64,000 bases of DNA from Roseomonas sp. (GCA_020249925.1 JADCER010000015.1:1-64000), one strand, 5' to 3'. Positions 9,213 to 20,284 are shown, counted from the stretch's first letter. Notes: a model not told the origin generated them from the letters alone. Translations and numbers: made by a program.

Positions 9213-10600
9213 CAGCGCCAAGCCCCCCCTTCACCCCCTTTCCCGGCGCGCGCATTGCCGTGGTGGGGCTCGGCCGCGCCGGGCTGCCCGCCGCGCGGCG
9301 CCTCGCTGCCTGGGGCGCTGAGGTCACCGTCTGGGACGACAAGCCCGAGGCCCGCGCGGCCGCAGAGGCAGCGGGGCTGGTGGTGAGGGACCCCGCTTCC
9401 GGCCCCTTCCGTGCCGATGCCTTGCTGCTTTCACCGGGCATCCCACACCATTTGCCCGCGCCCCATCCCGCGGCTGCGGCGGCAGCGGCAGCGGGCGCGC
9501 CCATCCTTTGCGATGTGGAGTTTCTCTATCGCGCCGTGCTGGCGAGCCATTCCAAGGCGCGCTTCATCGGCGTGACCGGTACCAATGGCAAATCCACCAC
9601 AACGGCGCTGATCCACCACATTCTGCGGGGTACTGGTATGGCTTGCGAAGTGGGGGGGAATCTGGGTCCCGCGGCGCTCGATCTCAACATCTTGGGGTCT
9701 GAGGCCGTCTATACCCTCGAAATGTCGTCTTACATGTTGGAGCGAATCGCAACTCTGCGCTTCAACGTAGCTGTCATGCTGAACCTCAGCCCCGATCACT
9801 TGGACCGCCATGGGAACATGGCCGGCTATGCCGCTGCGAAGGCACGAATCTTCGCGCGTCAGCAGGCTGGCGATGTGGCGGTGCTTGGCCAGGATGATGC
9901 CATGACTGCGCAACTGGGCGCCGGTTTGGCGGCGCGGCTGGTGCCGATTTCGGGCAGCACGCCCCAGCCTCGCGGGGTTTGGGCCGAAGGACGAGTGCTG
10001 CGTGATGATGGCGGGCCGATCCTTGATCTGGCCGAGGCAGCGGCGCTGCCTGGCACGCATAACGCACAAAACGCGGCTGCCGCGGCGGCGGCGTGCATCG
10101 CGCTTGGGGTTGCGCAGGCGGATATCGCGCGCGGGATCGCAAGCTACCCCGGCTTGGCGCATCGGCAGGAAATCGTCGCCGAGGCCAATGGCGTTGTCTT
10201 CGTCAATGACAGCAAGGCGACCAATGCCGATAGCGCGGCCCGCGCGCTCGCTTCCTATGACCGTGTGGTGTGGATTGCGGGCGGCATCGCCAAGGAAGGC
10301 GGCATTGCGCCGCTCGCGCCCCTGTTTTCGCGCATTGCCAAGGCTTTCCTGATCGGGCGCGATGCGCCTGCCATGGCGGCGACATTACGCGCGGCCGGTG
10401 TAGCGCATGAAATCCTGGGCAGCCTTGAAGCAGCCGTGCCGGCGGCGGCGCAGGCGGCGTTCACGGGGGCTGCGCCGGTGGTGTTGCTGTCACCAGCAGC
10501 CGCTTCCTTCGATCAATTTTCGGGCTTTGATGCGCGTGGCGATCGCTTCCGTGATCTGGCGCGCGCGCAGGTTGCGGCACAGCAGCGGAGGGCAAGCTGA
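9209..10600 (+). CDS. murD: UDP-MurNAc-L-alanine:D-glutamate ligase MurD
   Basis: MurD adds D-Glu to UDP-MurNAc-L-Ala, the step before MurE. The 463-residue protein has an N-terminal Rossmann-like fold ([13 protein letters not shown], residues 18-30), the ATPase loop [10 protein letters not shown] (K129) and the C-terminal ligase domain with the HRQEIV and [10 protein letters not shown] segments. The start lies in the ATGA overlap with mraY; the stop shares its last base with the ftsW ATG (TGATG). Confidence 0.95.
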   Translation: MTAPSPPFTPFPGARIAVVGLGRAGLPAARRLAAWGAEVTVWDDKPEARAAAEAAGLVVRDPASGPFRADALLLSPGIPHHLPAPHPAAAAAAAAGAPILCDVEFLYRAVLASHSKARFIGVTGTNGKSTTTALIHHILRGTGMACEVGGNLGPAALDLNILGSEAVYTLEMSSYMLERIATLRFNVAVMLNLSPDHLDRHGNMAGYAAAKARIFARQQAGDVAVLGQDDAMTAQLGAGLAARLVPISGSTPQPRGVWAEGRVLRDDGGPILDLAEAAALPGTHNAQNAAAAAAACIALGVAQADIARGIASYPGLAHRQEIVAEANGVVFVNDSKATNADSAARALASYDRVVWIAGGIAKEGGIAPLAPLFSRIAKAFLIGRDAPAMAATLRAAGVAHEILGSLEAAVPAAAQAAFTGAAPVVLLSPAAASFDQFSGFDARGDRFRDLARAQVAAQQRRAS

Positions 10601-11769
10601 TGGCGCTCTCCCGCGCGGATAATTCCATTCTTGGGCGCTGGTGGTGGACAGTTGATCGCTGGACGCTTGCCGCACTCATGGTGCTGATTGGCTTTGGCTA
10701 TGTGATGATGCTGGCGGCATCGCCCGCAGTGGCTGAGCGCATTGGCGCATCATCACGCCATATTTTCTTTCTGAAGCAGGTTTTCTACCTGAGCATGGCG
10801 GCCTTTGTGATGGTGGTCGTTTCACTGTTCTCACCACGCGGTGTGCGGCGCATTGCCTTGCTTGGCTGTGCCGGGGCCTTGGTATTGACGGCGGCAACGC
10901 TGGTGGTGGGCGTTGAAATCAAGGGTGCGCGGCGCTGGTTGCCGATCCCTGGGCTTTCCTTGCAGCCATCGGAATTCCTCAAGCCCTTCTTCGCCGTGGT
11001 GGCGGCCTGGCTGATTGCAGAAGGCATGGCGCCGGGCTCACGCTTCTGGGGCCGCACCATTGCGATTGGCCTGTTTGCAGTGATTGCCGTGATCATGAAA
11101 AGCCAGCCCGATATCGGCATGCTGCTGGTGATGACCGCGGTGCTATTTGCGCAATTCGTGGTGGCTGGCCTGAATTTCTTCATTGTCGGTGGGCTTGCCG
11201 TGCTTGGGGCGGGGGTTGGTGTTCTCGCCTATTTGCTGTTTCCGCATGTGCAATCCCGTGTGCACCGCTTCCTTGATCCAAGCTCAGGCGATTCCTATCA
11301 GGTGAGCGTGGCGCTGGAGGCTTTTGCCAATGGCGGGCTTTTGGGGCGCGGGCCGGGCGAGGGGCGCGTCAAGAACGTATTGCCCGATGCGCATGCCGAT
11401 TTTGTCTATGCTGTCGCCGGTGAGGAATTTGGCATGGTGATGTGCCTGGTGATCCTGGCACTTTTTGCCTTTGTCGTGTTGCGCGGCCTGATGCGGCTTT
11501 TGGCGGAGACTGATTTCTTTGTTGTGCTGGCGGCAACCGGGCTGCTGACGCAATTCGGCTTGCAGGCCTTCGTGAATATGGCGTCCACGCTGCATCTGAT
11601 CCCCACCAAGGGCATGACACTGCCTTTCGTTTCCTATGGCGGGTCTTCCGTGCTCGCCATTGCGTTGGGCATGGGGATGTTGCTGGCACTCACGCGCAAG
11701 CGCATTGGTGAACGCGCCGCCAGCACGGGCTTGCCGCATGGCGCGCTGGCCGCGGGTAGCGCGCGGTGA
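10600..11769 (+). CDS. ftsW: Septal peptidoglycan glycosyltransferase FtsW (SEDS family)
   Basis: FtsW polymerises septal glycan strands from lipid II together with FtsI. The 389-residue protein is almost wholly hydrophobic (about ten transmembrane helices) and shows the SEDS features: LSLQPSEFLKP near residue 121, the SQPDIGMLL stretch near 167 containing the catalytic-region Asp, and the C-terminal FVSYGGSSVLA. Its position between murD and murG identifies it as FtsW rather than RodA. Translation is coupled to murD by TGATG and to murG by GTGA. Confidence 0.96.
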   Translation: MALSRADNSILGRWWWTVDRWTLAALMVLIGFGYVMMLAASPAVAERIGASSRHIFFLKQVFYLSMAAFVMVVVSLFSPRGVRRIALLGCAGALVLTAATLVVGVEIKGARRWLPIPGLSLQPSEFLKPFFAVVAAWLIAEGMAPGSRFWGRTIAIGLFAVIAVIMKSQPDIGMLLVMTAVLFAQFVVAGLNFFIVGGLAVLGAGVGVLAYLLFPHVQSRVHRFLDPSSGDSYQVSVALEAFANGGLLGRGPGEGRVKNVLPDAHADFVYAVAGEEFGMVMCLVILALFAFVVLRGLMRLLAETDFFVVLAATGLLTQFGLQAFVNMASTLHLIPTKGMTLPFVSYGGSSVLAIALGMGMLLALTRKRIGERAASTGLPHGALAAGSAR

Positions 11770-12899
11770 GGGGCCCCATGGTACAGCCCATCATCATCGC
11801 CGCAGGCGGCACGGGTGGACATCTTTTTCCCGCCGAGGCGCTGGCGGCTGAGCTGATCCGGCGCGGTGAACGCGTGGCGCTGATGACCGATGCGCGATCG
11901 GCCGCTTATGACAGCCCTGTTTTCGCGAATGCCGAGCGTTTTGTGCTGCAAGGTTCCGGCCTTTCCGGGCGCGGGCTCACCCAAGCCTTGCGCGGCGCAT
12001 CAGCATTGTTGATGGGAACGTTTGAGGCGCGCCGGCATATCCGTGAGTTGTCGCCCTGCGCGATTGTTGGTTTTGGCGGCTATCCTTCCTTCCCGCCCTT
12101 GGCAGCGGCGCGCCTGATGCGCGCATCGCGGCGCCCGGCGCTGATCCTGCATGAACAGAATGCCGTGCTGGGCCGCGCCAATCGGCTGCTGGCGCGTAGT
12201 GCTGATCTATTGGCGCTTTCCTATGCCGATACGGCGATGGTGCCGGAAGGCACGACAAGCGCGGTGGTGGGAAATCCGGTGCGGCCGGCACTCGCCGCCT
12301 TGGCTGGGCAGCCCTATCCGCTGCCGGCGGAAGGCACGGTGCTGCGGGTTTTGGTGCTGGGCGGATCACTCGGGGCGCGAATTTTTGCTGATGTTGTGCC
12401 GGCCGCGATCAGCGCGCTGCCTGAGGGCTTGCGCGCGCGCCTGCTGGTGACGCAGCAATGCCGTGCCGAGGATTTGGCGCGTACACGCAGCGCTTATGAA
12501 GCCGCTGGTGTGCCCGCGGATCTGGCGCCGTTCTTTCCTGATGTGGCGGGGCGGCTGGCTACCGCGCATCTGGTGATTGGTCGTGCCGGCGCTTCCACCG
12601 TGGCCGAGATTGCCTGCGCTGGCCGGCCTTCCATTCTGGTGCCGCTGCCATCCGCGATTGATGATCATCAAACCGCGAATGCACGCGCCTTGGCCGCTGC
12701 CGATGCGGCGCGGGTATTTGCGCAAGCTGCCTTCACGCCGCAAGCGCTGACGGATGCGCTGGCATCCTTCCTGAATTTCCCCGCGCGCATGGCTTCTGCC
12801 GCTGCCGCTGCCGCTGCCTTGGCGCGTCCGCATGCGGCGCGAGAGCTCGCGGATCGTGTCATGGCGCTGGCGCGGCGCAATCTGGTGGGGGCTGCCTGA
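11766..12899 (+). CDS. murG: Lipid II synthase MurG
   Basis: MurG (UDP-GlcNAc:undecaprenyl-PP-MurNAc-pentapeptide GlcNAc transferase) makes lipid II at the cytoplasmic membrane face. It is a GT-B fold enzyme with the N-terminal [12 protein letters not shown] loop, [12 protein letters not shown] near residue 130 and the UDP-GlcNAc site [15 protein letters not shown] followed by [18 protein letters not shown] at 11766 overlaps the ftsW stop; the ATG at 11778 (MVQPIIIA) is an alternative that could use GAGGGG as its ribosome binding site. The stop shares a base with the murC start. Confidence 0.96.
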   Translation: MRGPMVQPIIIAAGGTGGHLFPAEALAAELIRRGERVALMTDARSAAYDSPVFANAERFVLQGSGLSGRGLTQALRGASALLMGTFEARRHIRELSPCAIVGFGGYPSFPPLAAARLMRASRRPALILHEQNAVLGRANRLLARSADLLALSYADTAMVPEGTTSAVVGNPVRPALAALAGQPYPLPAEGTVLRVLVLGGSLGARIFADVVPAAISALPEGLRARLLVTQQCRAEDLARTRSAYEAAGVPADLAPFFPDVAGRLATAHLVIGRAGASTVAEIACAGRPSILVPLPSAIDDHQTANARALAAADAARVFAQAAFTPQALTDALASFLNFPARMASAAAAAAALARPHAARELADRVMALARRNLVGAA

Positions 12900-14341
12900 T
12901 GCGCGCGCTCCCCATCACCATCGGCGCCATTCATTTCGTTGGCATTGGCGGCATTGGCATGTCCGGCATTGCGGAAGTGCTCCATACGCTCGGCTACCAG
13001 GTGCAGGGCAGCGATATTTCGGAAGGCGCCAATGTGGCGCGGCTGCGCGCTGCCGGCATTCCGGTGATGATCGGCCATGACGCCGCCAATCTGGGCAATG
13101 CGCAGGTGCTGGTGGTGTCCACCGCCGTGAAGCGCGACAATCCTGAAGTGGCTGCGGCACGGCAGCGTTTGATCCCGATTGTGCGCCGCGCGGAAATGCT
13201 GGCCGAGCTCATGCGCCTCAAATGGTCCATCGCCATTGGCGGTACGCATGGCAAGACGACGACGACAAGTCTTGTGGCTGCTGTGCTGGAAGCGGCGCGG
13301 CTTGATCCCACCGTGATCAATGGCGGTATCATCAATGCCTATGGCACCAATACGCGCATGGGCAGCGGCGAATGGATGGTGGTGGAAGCCGATGAAAGCG
13401 ATGGGTCCTTCCTGAAACTTCCTGCCGTTGTTGCCGTCGTTACGAATATGGACCCGGAACATCTGGACCATTGGGGCACGGAAGAAGCGATGAAGGAAGG
13501 CTATGCCCAATTCGTCGGCAATATCCCTTTTTATGGTTTCGCGGTGCTGTGCATTGATCATCCCGAAGTGCAGGCGATGATCCCGCGCCTTTCGGATCGG
13601 CGTATCGTGACCTACGGCTTTTCTCCGCAGGCCGATGTGCGCGCGGATCGCGTCATCACGGATCGCATGGGTGCCACCTTTGAAGTGACGGTGACGGATC
13701 GGCTGAGCGGGCGTGTGCGCAACATGAAGCCCTTCCGCCTGCCCATGCTGGGTCAGCATAATGTGCAGAATGCGCTGGCCGCCGTTGCCATCGCGGCCGA
13801 GATGGGTGTTGATGAGACGACGATCCGCACTGCCCTTGCCGGCTTCAAGGGTGTGAAGCGGCGTTTCACGCGCACGGGGGAAGCGGGCGGCGTTACGGTG
13901 ATTGATGATTACGGCCATCACCCGGTAGAAATCGCTGCGGTGTTGAAGGCCGCGCGGCAGGCCGGCGCGCGTGATGTGATTGCGGTGGTGCAGCCGCACC
14001 GCTATTCGCGGCTTGCGTCCCTATTCGAAGAATTTTGCGCCTGCATGAATGATGCAGGCACGGTGATTGTGGCCGATGTCTATGCCGCTGGCGAAGCGCC
14101 GATGGAAGGCGTGGATAAGGACGCGCTGGTGGAAGGCTTGCGCGCGCGGGGGCATCGTTCTGTGGTGCCTCTGCCCGGCCCCGATAGCCTGGCCGAAATG
14201 ATCCACGCCATCGCTCGGCCTGGTGATTACGTTGTCTGCCTTGGCGCGGGCAGCATCACCAATTGGGCGCATGCATTGCCCGCGCAATTGACGGAATTGC
14301 AGGCGCGCGCGCGTGGACGCCTGGCGGGGGCGATGAAATGA
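12899..14341 (+). CDS. murC: UDP-N-acetylmuramate:L-alanine ligase MurC
   Basis: MurC begins stem-peptide assembly by adding L-Ala to UDP-MurNAc. The 480-residue protein starts with the glycine-rich [16 protein letters not shown] loop, has the ATP-binding [11 protein letters not shown] near residue 115, and keeps the [11 protein letters not shown] and [10 protein letters not shown] motifs of the C-terminal domain. Length is standard. It is coupled to murG by TGATG, and its stop overlaps the first of two adjacent ATG codons available to murB. Confidence 0.96.
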   Translation: MRALPITIGAIHFVGIGGIGMSGIAEVLHTLGYQVQGSDISEGANVARLRAAGIPVMIGHDAANLGNAQVLVVSTAVKRDNPEVAAARQRLIPIVRRAEMLAELMRLKWSIAIGGTHGKTTTTSLVAAVLEAARLDPTVINGGIINAYGTNTRMGSGEWMVVEADESDGSFLKLPAVVAVVTNMDPEHLDHWGTEEAMKEGYAQFVGNIPFYGFAVLCIDHPEVQAMIPRLSDRRIVTYGFSPQADVRADRVITDRMGATFEVTVTDRLSGRVRNMKPFRLPMLGQHNVQNALAAVAIAAEMGVDETTIRTALAGFKGVKRRFTRTGEAGGVTVIDDYGHHPVEIAAVLKAARQAGARDVIAVVQPHRYSRLASLFEEFCACMNDAGTVIVADVYAAGEAPMEGVDKDALVEGLRARGHRSVVPLPGPDSLAEMIHAIARPGDYVVCLGAGSITNWAHALPAQLTELQARARGRLAGAMK

Positions 14342-15249
14342 TGCCCCAGCCCATCAGCCAGGCCGTGCTGCCCCCGCTGCGTGGACGCGTGGAACGCGAT
14401 GTGCCACTCGGTCCCGTGACCTGGTTTCGTGTAGGCGGGCCTGCGGATGTGCTGGTGCGCCCGGCGGATCTAGATGATCTGTTGTTGCTGCTGCGCGACA
14501 TGCCCGCTGATATGCCGCTGACAGTATTGGGCGCCGCATCGAATCTGATCATTCGTGACGGTGGCATTACAGGTGTGGTACTGCGCCTTGCGCGCGGTTT
14601 TGGTGATGTTGTCGTGGAAGCCGATGGCATCATCGCCGGCGCCGCTGCGCTTGATGTGACGGTGGCGGAAACCGCTGCCGCTGTGGGGCTCGGCGGGCTT
14701 GAATTTCTGGTCGGTATTCCTGGCAGTATCGGCGGCGCGGTGGCGATGAATGCCGGCGCTTATGGTGTTGAGATCAAGGATGTTCTGGATTGGGCGGAAA
14801 TCGCTACGCCTGAAGGATTGCTGCGGTTCGATGCGGCTGCGCTGCATTTTGCCTATCGTCATGCGCAATTGCCCAGGCGCGGTATTGTGGTGCGCGCCAG
14901 GCTGCGGGCGACACCGGGTGACAAGGCAGCGATTACTGCGCGGCTTGCTGAAATCCGTGCCGCGCGGGAGGCAACGCAACCCGTGCGCGCGCGCACTGGC
15001 GGTTCCACCTTCAAGAACCCGCCTGGCGACCGTAAGGCCTGGGAATTGATTGATGCGGCTGGCTGCCGAGGCCTGACTCGCGGCGCCGCACAGGTCAGCG
15101 AAAAGCACTGCAATTTCCTGCTCAATCTGGGTGGCGCCTCCGCCGCTGATATTGAAGCGCTGGGTGAGGAGGTGCGCGCGCGCGTGTTGGCGCATTCCGG
15201 CATTGCGCTGGAATGGGAAATCCGCCGCATTGGAAGGGCGCAGCCATGA
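14338..15249 (+). CDS. murB: UDP-N-acetylenolpyruvoylglucosamine reductase MurB
   Basis: MurB is the FAD-dependent reductase that converts UDP-GlcNAc-enolpyruvate to UDP-MurNAc. The 303-residue protein has the FAD-binding segments [12 protein letters not shown] and [31 protein letters not shown], the catalytic-serine motif GSTFKNPPG and the C-terminal HCNFLLN. A longer frame starts at 14263 inside murC, but the double ATG at 14338/14341 overlapping the murC stop is the natural start. Confidence 0.95.
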   Translation: MMPQPISQAVLPPLRGRVERDVPLGPVTWFRVGGPADVLVRPADLDDLLLLLRDMPADMPLTVLGAASNLIIRDGGITGVVLRLARGFGDVVVEADGIIAGAAALDVTVAETAAAVGLGGLEFLVGIPGSIGGAVAMNAGAYGVEIKDVLDWAEIATPEGLLRFDAAALHFAYRHAQLPRRGIVVRARLRATPGDKAAITARLAEIRAAREATQPVRARTGGSTFKNPPGDRKAWELIDAAGCRGLTRGAAQVSEKHCNFLLNLGGASAADIEALGEEVRARVLAHSGIALEWEIRRIGRAQP

Positions 15250-16172
15250 AGAAGCGCGTGGCAGTCCTGTACGGCGGGCGCTCCGCAGAACGCGAAGTGT
15301 CGCTTTCTTCCGGCCGGCAGGTGATTGCCGCCTTGCAGGAGGCGGGCTTTGCCGTGACGCCGATTGATGTTGGCGATGATTTGGCCGCCGTGATCCATGC
15401 GCTGAGTGATCCACGCCCCGATGTTGTCTTCAACGCGCTGCATGGGCGCTTTGGTGAGGATGGTTGCATCCAGGGCATGCTGGATTGGCTCGGCCTGCCC
15501 TATACGCATTCGGGTCTGCGAGCATCAGCGCTCGCAATGGATAAGGCCGCGGCAAAAGCCGTGTTCCGCGCCGCCGGGCTGCCGGTTGCCGATGATCGTG
15601 TGGTCACGCGCGCCGAATTGGAAGCGGCGGACCCGCTGCCGCGCCCCTTTGTCGTGAAGCCGGTGAATGAAGGTTCTTCCGTTGGTGTCACCATTTTGCA
15701 GGAAGGTGACAATCGCCGTGCCGCCATTGCGCGCGGCTGGACACATGGCGATACCATCATGATCGAACGCTTCATCCCTGGGCGTGAGTTGACGGTTGGC
15801 GTCATGGGCGATCGTGCGCTGGCGGTGACCGATATCCTGGCCGATGCCGGGCAATTCTATGATTATGAAAGCAAATACGCTGCTGGCGGTTCGCGCCATA
15901 TCCTGCCCGCACGCATGGCGCCGGGTGCTTATGCGGAAGCGATGGATATCGCCTTGCGCGCGCATCATGCACTCGGCTGCCGCGGCGCATCGCGCACAGA
16001 CCTTCGTTACGATGACACGCAAGGTGAGCCGGGCCGGCTGATCCTGCTTGAAGTCAATACGCAGCCTGGCCTGACGCCAACATCGCTGCTGCCGGAACAG
16101 GCAGCGCATTGTGGCATGTCCTTCCCCGCGCTTTGCGCCTGGATGGTGGAGCAAGCCCGCCATGGCGCGTGA
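15246..16172 (+). CDS. ddl: D-alanine:D-alanine ligase
   Basis: Ddl makes the D-Ala-D-Ala dipeptide used by MurF. This 308-residue ATP-grasp enzyme begins [19 protein letters not shown], with the phosphate-contact LHGRFGEDG near residue 68, [12 protein letters not shown] near 139 and the metal-binding [15 protein letters not shown] near 272. The length matches DdlB. The ATG at 15246 overlaps the murB stop (ATGA); an upstream in-frame start at 15213 would lie within murB. Confidence 0.96.
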   Translation: MKKRVAVLYGGRSAEREVSLSSGRQVIAALQEAGFAVTPIDVGDDLAAVIHALSDPRPDVVFNALHGRFGEDGCIQGMLDWLGLPYTHSGLRASALAMDKAAAKAVFRAAGLPVADDRVVTRAELEAADPLPRPFVVKPVNEGSSVGVTILQEGDNRRAAIARGWTHGDTIMIERFIPGRELTVGVMGDRALAVTDILADAGQFYDYESKYAAGGSRHILPARMAPGAYAEAMDIALRAHHALGCRGASRTDLRYDDTQGEPGRLILLEVNTQPGLTPTSLLPEQAAHCGMSFPALCAWMVEQARHGA

Positions 16173-17040
16173 ACGCTTGGTCGCCACCTCAACACGGAAA
16201 AAGAAGGAACAGGGCCGGCCTTCGGCGCTGCGCATTGCGCTGCGTCGGTCACGTCGTTTTGCGCGGCCTGCGCTTTATGGTGTGCTGATCCTGTGTGGCT
16301 TCGGCGCGATTGCCTATGGCATTGCGGTGGTGGACCCGGCGGGTCAGGCAAGGCGCATGCTGGATCAGGTTGCGATGATTGGGCCGGATCGCAGCATGAC
16401 TGTGCAGGCGGTTATTGTGGATGGTCGGCAGAACACGCCACTGCCACTAATTCGCGAAGCGCTTGGTGTTTCGCGTGGCGATTCGATGCTTGAATTCTCG
16501 CCAGAGGCTGCAAGGCAAAGATTGGAATCGATTCCCTGGGTGGCACGCGCGCATGTGGAACGCCATTTGCCCGGTACGATTGTGCTACGCCTGGAAGAAC
16601 GTCGGCCCTTCGCCATTTGGCAAAACCAGGGTCGCTTCGTGATCGTGGATCGTGAAGGCAAGACAGTGGCGACCGATGGGCTTGATCAATTCGGTCCGCT
16701 TCCATTGATCGTTGGTCCCGGCGCGGATCGCGCCGCCGCGCAGCTTTATGATTTGCTGGCGGCGGAGGCAGCGGTGGCGGAACGCGTGCAGGCCATGGTG
16801 CGCATTGGCGAAAGGCGCTGGAACCTCCGCCTGCATAGCGGCACGGATGTGTTGCTGCCCGAAGCCGCCGAAGCCGCTGCCATCAAGCGCCTCGCGGAAT
16901 TGCAGCAGGAAGCGAAACTTTTGGACCGCCCCTTGGCGGCGATTGATCTGCGCCTGCCCGATCGGCTGGTGGTGCGCACCAATCGTGAAACACCTGAAAA
17001 CCAGCCGGCGCGCCCGGTCGCGCGAAGGGAACGCGGATGA
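16162..17040 (+). CDS. ftsQ: Cell division protein FtsQ
   Basis: FtsQ is the scaffold that links early and late divisome proteins. The 292-residue protein has a short basic cytoplasmic tail (RKKKEQ near residue 13), one transmembrane helix (about 38-57), then a periplasmic POTRA domain ([15 protein letters not shown] onward) and the beta domain with [16 protein letters not shown] and [11 protein letters not shown]. Sequence conservation in FtsQ is low, so position between ddl and ftsA adds support. The start overlaps the ddl stop by 11 bp; the stop overlaps ftsA (ATGA). Confidence 0.92.
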   Translation: MARERLVATSTRKKKEQGRPSALRIALRRSRRFARPALYGVLILCGFGAIAYGIAVVDPAGQARRMLDQVAMIGPDRSMTVQAVIVDGRQNTPLPLIREALGVSRGDSMLEFSPEAARQRLESIPWVARAHVERHLPGTIVLRLEERRPFAIWQNQGRFVIVDREGKTVATDGLDQFGPLPLIVGPGADRAAAQLYDLLAAEAAVAERVQAMVRIGERRWNLRLHSGTDVLLPEAAEAAAIKRLAELQQEAKLLDRPLAAIDLRLPDRLVVRTNRETPENQPARPVARRERG

Positions 17041-18335
17041 ACCAGCTCACCCGCCTACCCGGCGCTTTCGAACCTGCCGCCGCACCGCCGCGCCGTCGCC
17101 GGCAGGCGCGCAGCGGTGTGTTTGGCGTGCTGGATATCGGTTCCACCAAAGTGGTCTGCCTGATCGCGCGCATTGAAAGCGATGGCAGCCCGCGCGTGCT
17201 TGGTTTTGGCTGGCAGCGCGGTCGCGGTGTGAAGGGCGGTTCCATTGTTGATTTGGAAGAAGCCGAACGCGCCATCCGCGCCGCTGTTGGGCAAGCGGAA
17301 GAAATGGCCGACACGCGGCTTTCCGGTGCCATCGTCAATCTTTCCTGCGGGCAGCCGGATAGCCGACCCTTGCATCTGCAATGGGACATTTCCGGACGCG
17401 CCGTGACCGAAGCCGATCTGCGCGCCATTCTGCATGATGGGCGCCGGCGCACCGCCGAAGAAGGTCGGGAAACGGTGCACGCTATCCCGCTTGGCTTCAC
17501 GGTGGATGCGACACCTGGCGTTGATGATCCGCGCGGCATGATTTGCGATGTGCTGGGCGCGCGTCTGCATATGGTCTCGGCGGCTGAGGCATCGCTACGC
17601 AATCTTGGCGCCTGCCTGATGCGGTGTGATCTGGAAGTGGAAGAATTGGTCTCCGCCCCCTTCGCCTCGGGCCTTGCGACTTTGGTGGAAGATGAAAAGC
17701 AGCTTGGCGCCACCGTCATTGATATGGGCGGCGGCACCACAAGCCTTGCGGTCTTCAGCGAAGGGCATTTGGTGCATACCGCGCAAATCCCGGTGGGTGG
17801 CGGGCAGGTGACGAATGATCTGGCGACCATCCTGTCGACGCCGGTTGCGCATGCGGAACGGATGAAGACGCTGCATGGTGCGGTGCATGGTGGCGCGGAT
17901 GATGAACGCGAATATCTGCCGGTGCCGCTATTGGGCGAAGATGAACACCATATCGCGCGCATTCCACGCGCCATGGTGGTTGGCATCATCAAGCCGCGGC
18001 TTGAAGAAACCTTCGAGCTTCTCAAGGACAAGCTCGACCAAAGCGGGCTTGGCAAGGAAGGTGGTGCGCGGGTTGTGCTGACCGGCGGCGCATCGCAGCT
18101 TGTTGGCGTGCGCGAAATGGCGGCGCGAATCCTGGACCGCCAGGTGCGCCTTGGCCGTCCGCAGCCTTTGCGCGGTTTGGCCGAAGCGGCGTCTGGCCCC
18201 GCCTTTGCCGGCGCGGTCGGCCTTTTGCTGTGGGGCGCTGGCGAAGGCCGCCCCGTTCTGGATATCGCGCCCGGCCCGGTGAAGGCCGGCGGCGCGTTTC
18301 GTCGTTTGATTCATTGGCTGAAGGATCGCGTCTGA
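17037..18335 (+). CDS. ftsA: Cell division protein FtsA
   Basis: FtsA is the actin-like ATPase that anchors FtsZ filaments to the membrane and recruits the divisome. The 432-residue protein shows the actin-fold phosphate loops (VLDIGSTKVVCLIARI near residue 30 and VIDMGGGTTSLAVF near 233) and the adenosine motif VLTGGASQLVG near 345. The C-terminus ends in a hydrophobic/basic stretch (FRRLIHWLKDRV) that fits the amphipathic membrane-targeting helix of the family. It is coupled to ftsQ by ATGA. Confidence 0.96.
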   Translation: MNQLTRLPGAFEPAAAPPRRRRQARSGVFGVLDIGSTKVVCLIARIESDGSPRVLGFGWQRGRGVKGGSIVDLEEAERAIRAAVGQAEEMADTRLSGAIVNLSCGQPDSRPLHLQWDISGRAVTEADLRAILHDGRRRTAEEGRETVHAIPLGFTVDATPGVDDPRGMICDVLGARLHMVSAAEASLRNLGACLMRCDLEVEELVSAPFASGLATLVEDEKQLGATVIDMGGGTTSLAVFSEGHLVHTAQIPVGGGQVTNDLATILSTPVAHAERMKTLHGAVHGGADDEREYLPVPLLGEDEHHIARIPRAMVVGIIKPRLEETFELLKDKLDQSGLGKEGGARVVLTGGASQLVGVREMAARILDRQVRLGRPQPLRGLAEAASGPAFAGAVGLLLWGAGEGRPVLDIAPGPVKAGGAFRRLIHWLKDRV

Positions 18336-18399
18336 TGCGCGCACCTTCCGCCACCCCTGCCAACCCAAGCTGCCCATCACTGCGTGAGGAGGAAAATCA

Positions 18400-19932
18400 A
18401 TGACCCTGAACCTGACGATTCCGCAAAATCAACACACGGATTTCACGCCGCGGATTACGGTGGTGGGTGTTGGTGGCGGTGGCACCAATGCCGTCAACAA
18501 CATGATTTCCATGGGTCTGGATGGCGTTGAGTTCCTGGTGGCGAATACGGATGCGCAATCGCTGATCCATTCCCGCGCTGATCGCCGTGTGCAGCTTGGG
18601 CCGCACCTCACGCAGGGCCTTGGCGCCGGCGCGAAGCCCGAAATCGGCCGCGCCGCCGCAGAAGAAGCGACCGAGGAATTGGCCCGCCATATCGAAGGCG
18701 TGCACATGATTTTCATCACTGCCGGCATGGGGGGCGGCACCGGCACGGGGGCAGCGCCGGTGATTGCGCGCATGGCGCGCGAACGCGGCATCCTCACGGT
18801 TGGTGTAGTGACCAAGCCCTTCGATTTCGAAGGGCCGAAGCGGCGCAAATCCGCCGAACAGGGCATCGAGGAATTGCAGCAATTCGTGGATACGCTGATC
18901 ATCATCCCGAATCAGAATCTCTTCCGCCTGGCCAATGAACGCACCACCTTCCAGGAAGCCTTCAAGATGGCGGATAATGTACTGTATATGGGCGTGCGCG
19001 GTGTCACGGATTTGATGGTCAATCCCGGCATGGTCAATCTGGACTTCGCCGATATCCGCACCGTCATGGCCGAGATGGGCAAGGCCATGATGGGCACGGG
19101 CGAGGCCGAGGGTGAAGACCGCGCCCGCCGCGCCGCCGAATCCGCCATCAGCAATCCGCTGCTTGAGGATATTTCCATGCGCGGTGCCAGGGGTGTGCTG
19201 ATCAATATCACCGGCGGCTATGACATGACGCTGTTTGAGGTTGATGGCGCGGCCAATCGCATCCGTGAAGAAGTGGATGAGGATGCGAATATCATCTTCG
19301 GCACATCGGTGGATGAATCCATGAATGGCCGCGTGCGGGTTTCCGTGGTGGCAACCGGTATTGATGCGGCCCAGTTCAGGGAAGCGGAAAAGCCGAAGCT
19401 GGTGGCGGTGGGTGGCGGTGCGGCGCAGCCGGTCAATGCTGTTGCAAACCAAGCGATTGGCGCAGCACCTACCGGCCCCGGGCTGCCCTTCATGCGTCGT
19501 GCCGCGCAGGCCGCGCCGGCGCTGCGCCCGGCCATTGTGGATACGGCGCCCGCACCCGAACCCGAAGTGGCGCCAAGCCCGGCACCGGTTGCGGAAGCGC
19601 CGGTGATGCTTGCGCCAGCACCGGCTTATCAGCCGGAAGCACCGCAGCTCCGCGTGCCGGTGACAGAAGCGGTGGAACCGCAGCCGGCGTCAGCCGAGCC
19701 TCGGCCTTCCGGGTTGCGTGGACTTTTCGGCAAGGTCACCGGCATGGGCGGCATGATGAAGCGCAACCTGCCGCCGCAGGCCGAACCGCAAGCCTATGTG
19801 CAGGAACCGCCGCAAGCGCCGCGCCTGGAACCGAAGCCCGCGCCGGCGCCGCGCCTCGATGCAGGACGCCCGACGCAACAGGATGAAATGAGCCTGGAGA
19901 TTCCTGCATTCCTGCGCCGGCAGCGGAGCTGA
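18400..19932 (+). CDS. ftsZ: Cell division GTPase FtsZ
   Basis: FtsZ is the tubulin homologue that forms the division ring. The tubulin signature [12 protein letters not shown] is near residue 108, and the C-terminal contact peptide [11 protein letters not shown], which binds FtsA and other partners, is at the extreme end. Residues from about 350 to 490 form a long Pro/Ala-rich linker, giving 510 residues in total, as in other alphaproteobacteria. A strong ribosome binding site (GAGGAGGA, 18386-18393) precedes the ATG. ftsA and ftsZ are separated by 64 bp, the largest gap in the cluster, so ftsZ may also have its own promoter. Confidence 0.97.
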   Translation: MTLNLTIPQNQHTDFTPRITVVGVGGGGTNAVNNMISMGLDGVEFLVANTDAQSLIHSRADRRVQLGPHLTQGLGAGAKPEIGRAAAEEATEELARHIEGVHMIFITAGMGGGTGTGAAPVIARMARERGILTVGVVTKPFDFEGPKRRKSAEQGIEELQQFVDTLIIIPNQNLFRLANERTTFQEAFKMADNVLYMGVRGVTDLMVNPGMVNLDFADIRTVMAEMGKAMMGTGEAEGEDRARRAAESAISNPLLEDISMRGARGVLINITGGYDMTLFEVDGAANRIREEVDEDANIIFGTSVDESMNGRVRVSVVATGIDAAQFREAEKPKLVAVGGGAAQPVNAVANQAIGAAPTGPGLPFMRRAAQAAPALRPAIVDTAPAPEPEVAPSPAPVAEAPVMLAPAPAYQPEAPQLRVPVTEAVEPQPASAEPRPSGLRGLFGKVTGMGGMMKRNLPPQAEPQAYVQEPPQAPRLEPKPAPAPRLDAGRPTQQDEMSLEIPAFLRRQRS

Positions 19933-19959
19933 GATTATTGCCCCTGGCGTAAAGCCATA

Positions 19960-19991
19960 GTGCCGTGTCGTCCAAAAGGGCGATACGGCAC
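19960..19991 (+). terminator. Stable RNA hairpin after ftsZ (possible dcw terminator)
   Basis: GTGCCGTGTCGTCC (19960-19973) can pair along its whole length with GGGCGATACGGCAC (19978-19991) around an AAAA loop, using two G-U pairs. The G-U pairs only work in RNA copied from the plus strand, i.e. the ftsZ transcript. There is no following U tract, so termination would be non-classical. The remainder of 19992-20179 holds no gene. Confidence 0.45.
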
Positions 19992-20179
19992 AAGCACCGG
20001 ATGATGACTTCGTGACATGAAAAAGCTGGCGCCCGCGATGCAAACGGATCACGCCACCATGAGATCAGGCAAGAGCCAATGGCGCCCTGATAGCCGCGCG
20101 CCCCCTATGACAGATGCGCGCAAAAGATGACGTGATCCACCGATGGCGGATCACGCCGCAACCTATCAGGAAAGTTGCT

Positions 20180-20284
20180 TAGAGCATGTTGCATTCACGT
20201 GGGTTCACGCAACACGCACTACGTCGTTATTTTTCGAGCATCTTCACACGTTCAGATGATTCCATCTGAACGTGATCTGCTCTA
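20180..20284. repeat. REP-like palindromic element between ftsZ and ctrA
   Basis: The element is bounded by TAGAGCA (20180-20186) and its inverse TGCTCTA (20278-20284). Inside are TGTTGC/GCAACA arms (about 20187-20214) and a perfect 12-bp hairpin CACGTTCAGATG-ATTC-CATCTGAACGTG (20247-20274). It lies between two convergent genes, and its right end includes the ctrA stop codon. No coding potential. The hairpin lacks a T tract on either side in the right orientation, so it resembles the extragenic palindromes common in this group rather than a standard terminator. Confidence 0.6.

Noticed and set aside
12668..13999. A 443-codon minus-strand open frame opposite murC
   Set aside because: His/Arg-rich shadow of murC on the opposite strand, created by third-position GC bias; no domain is visible.
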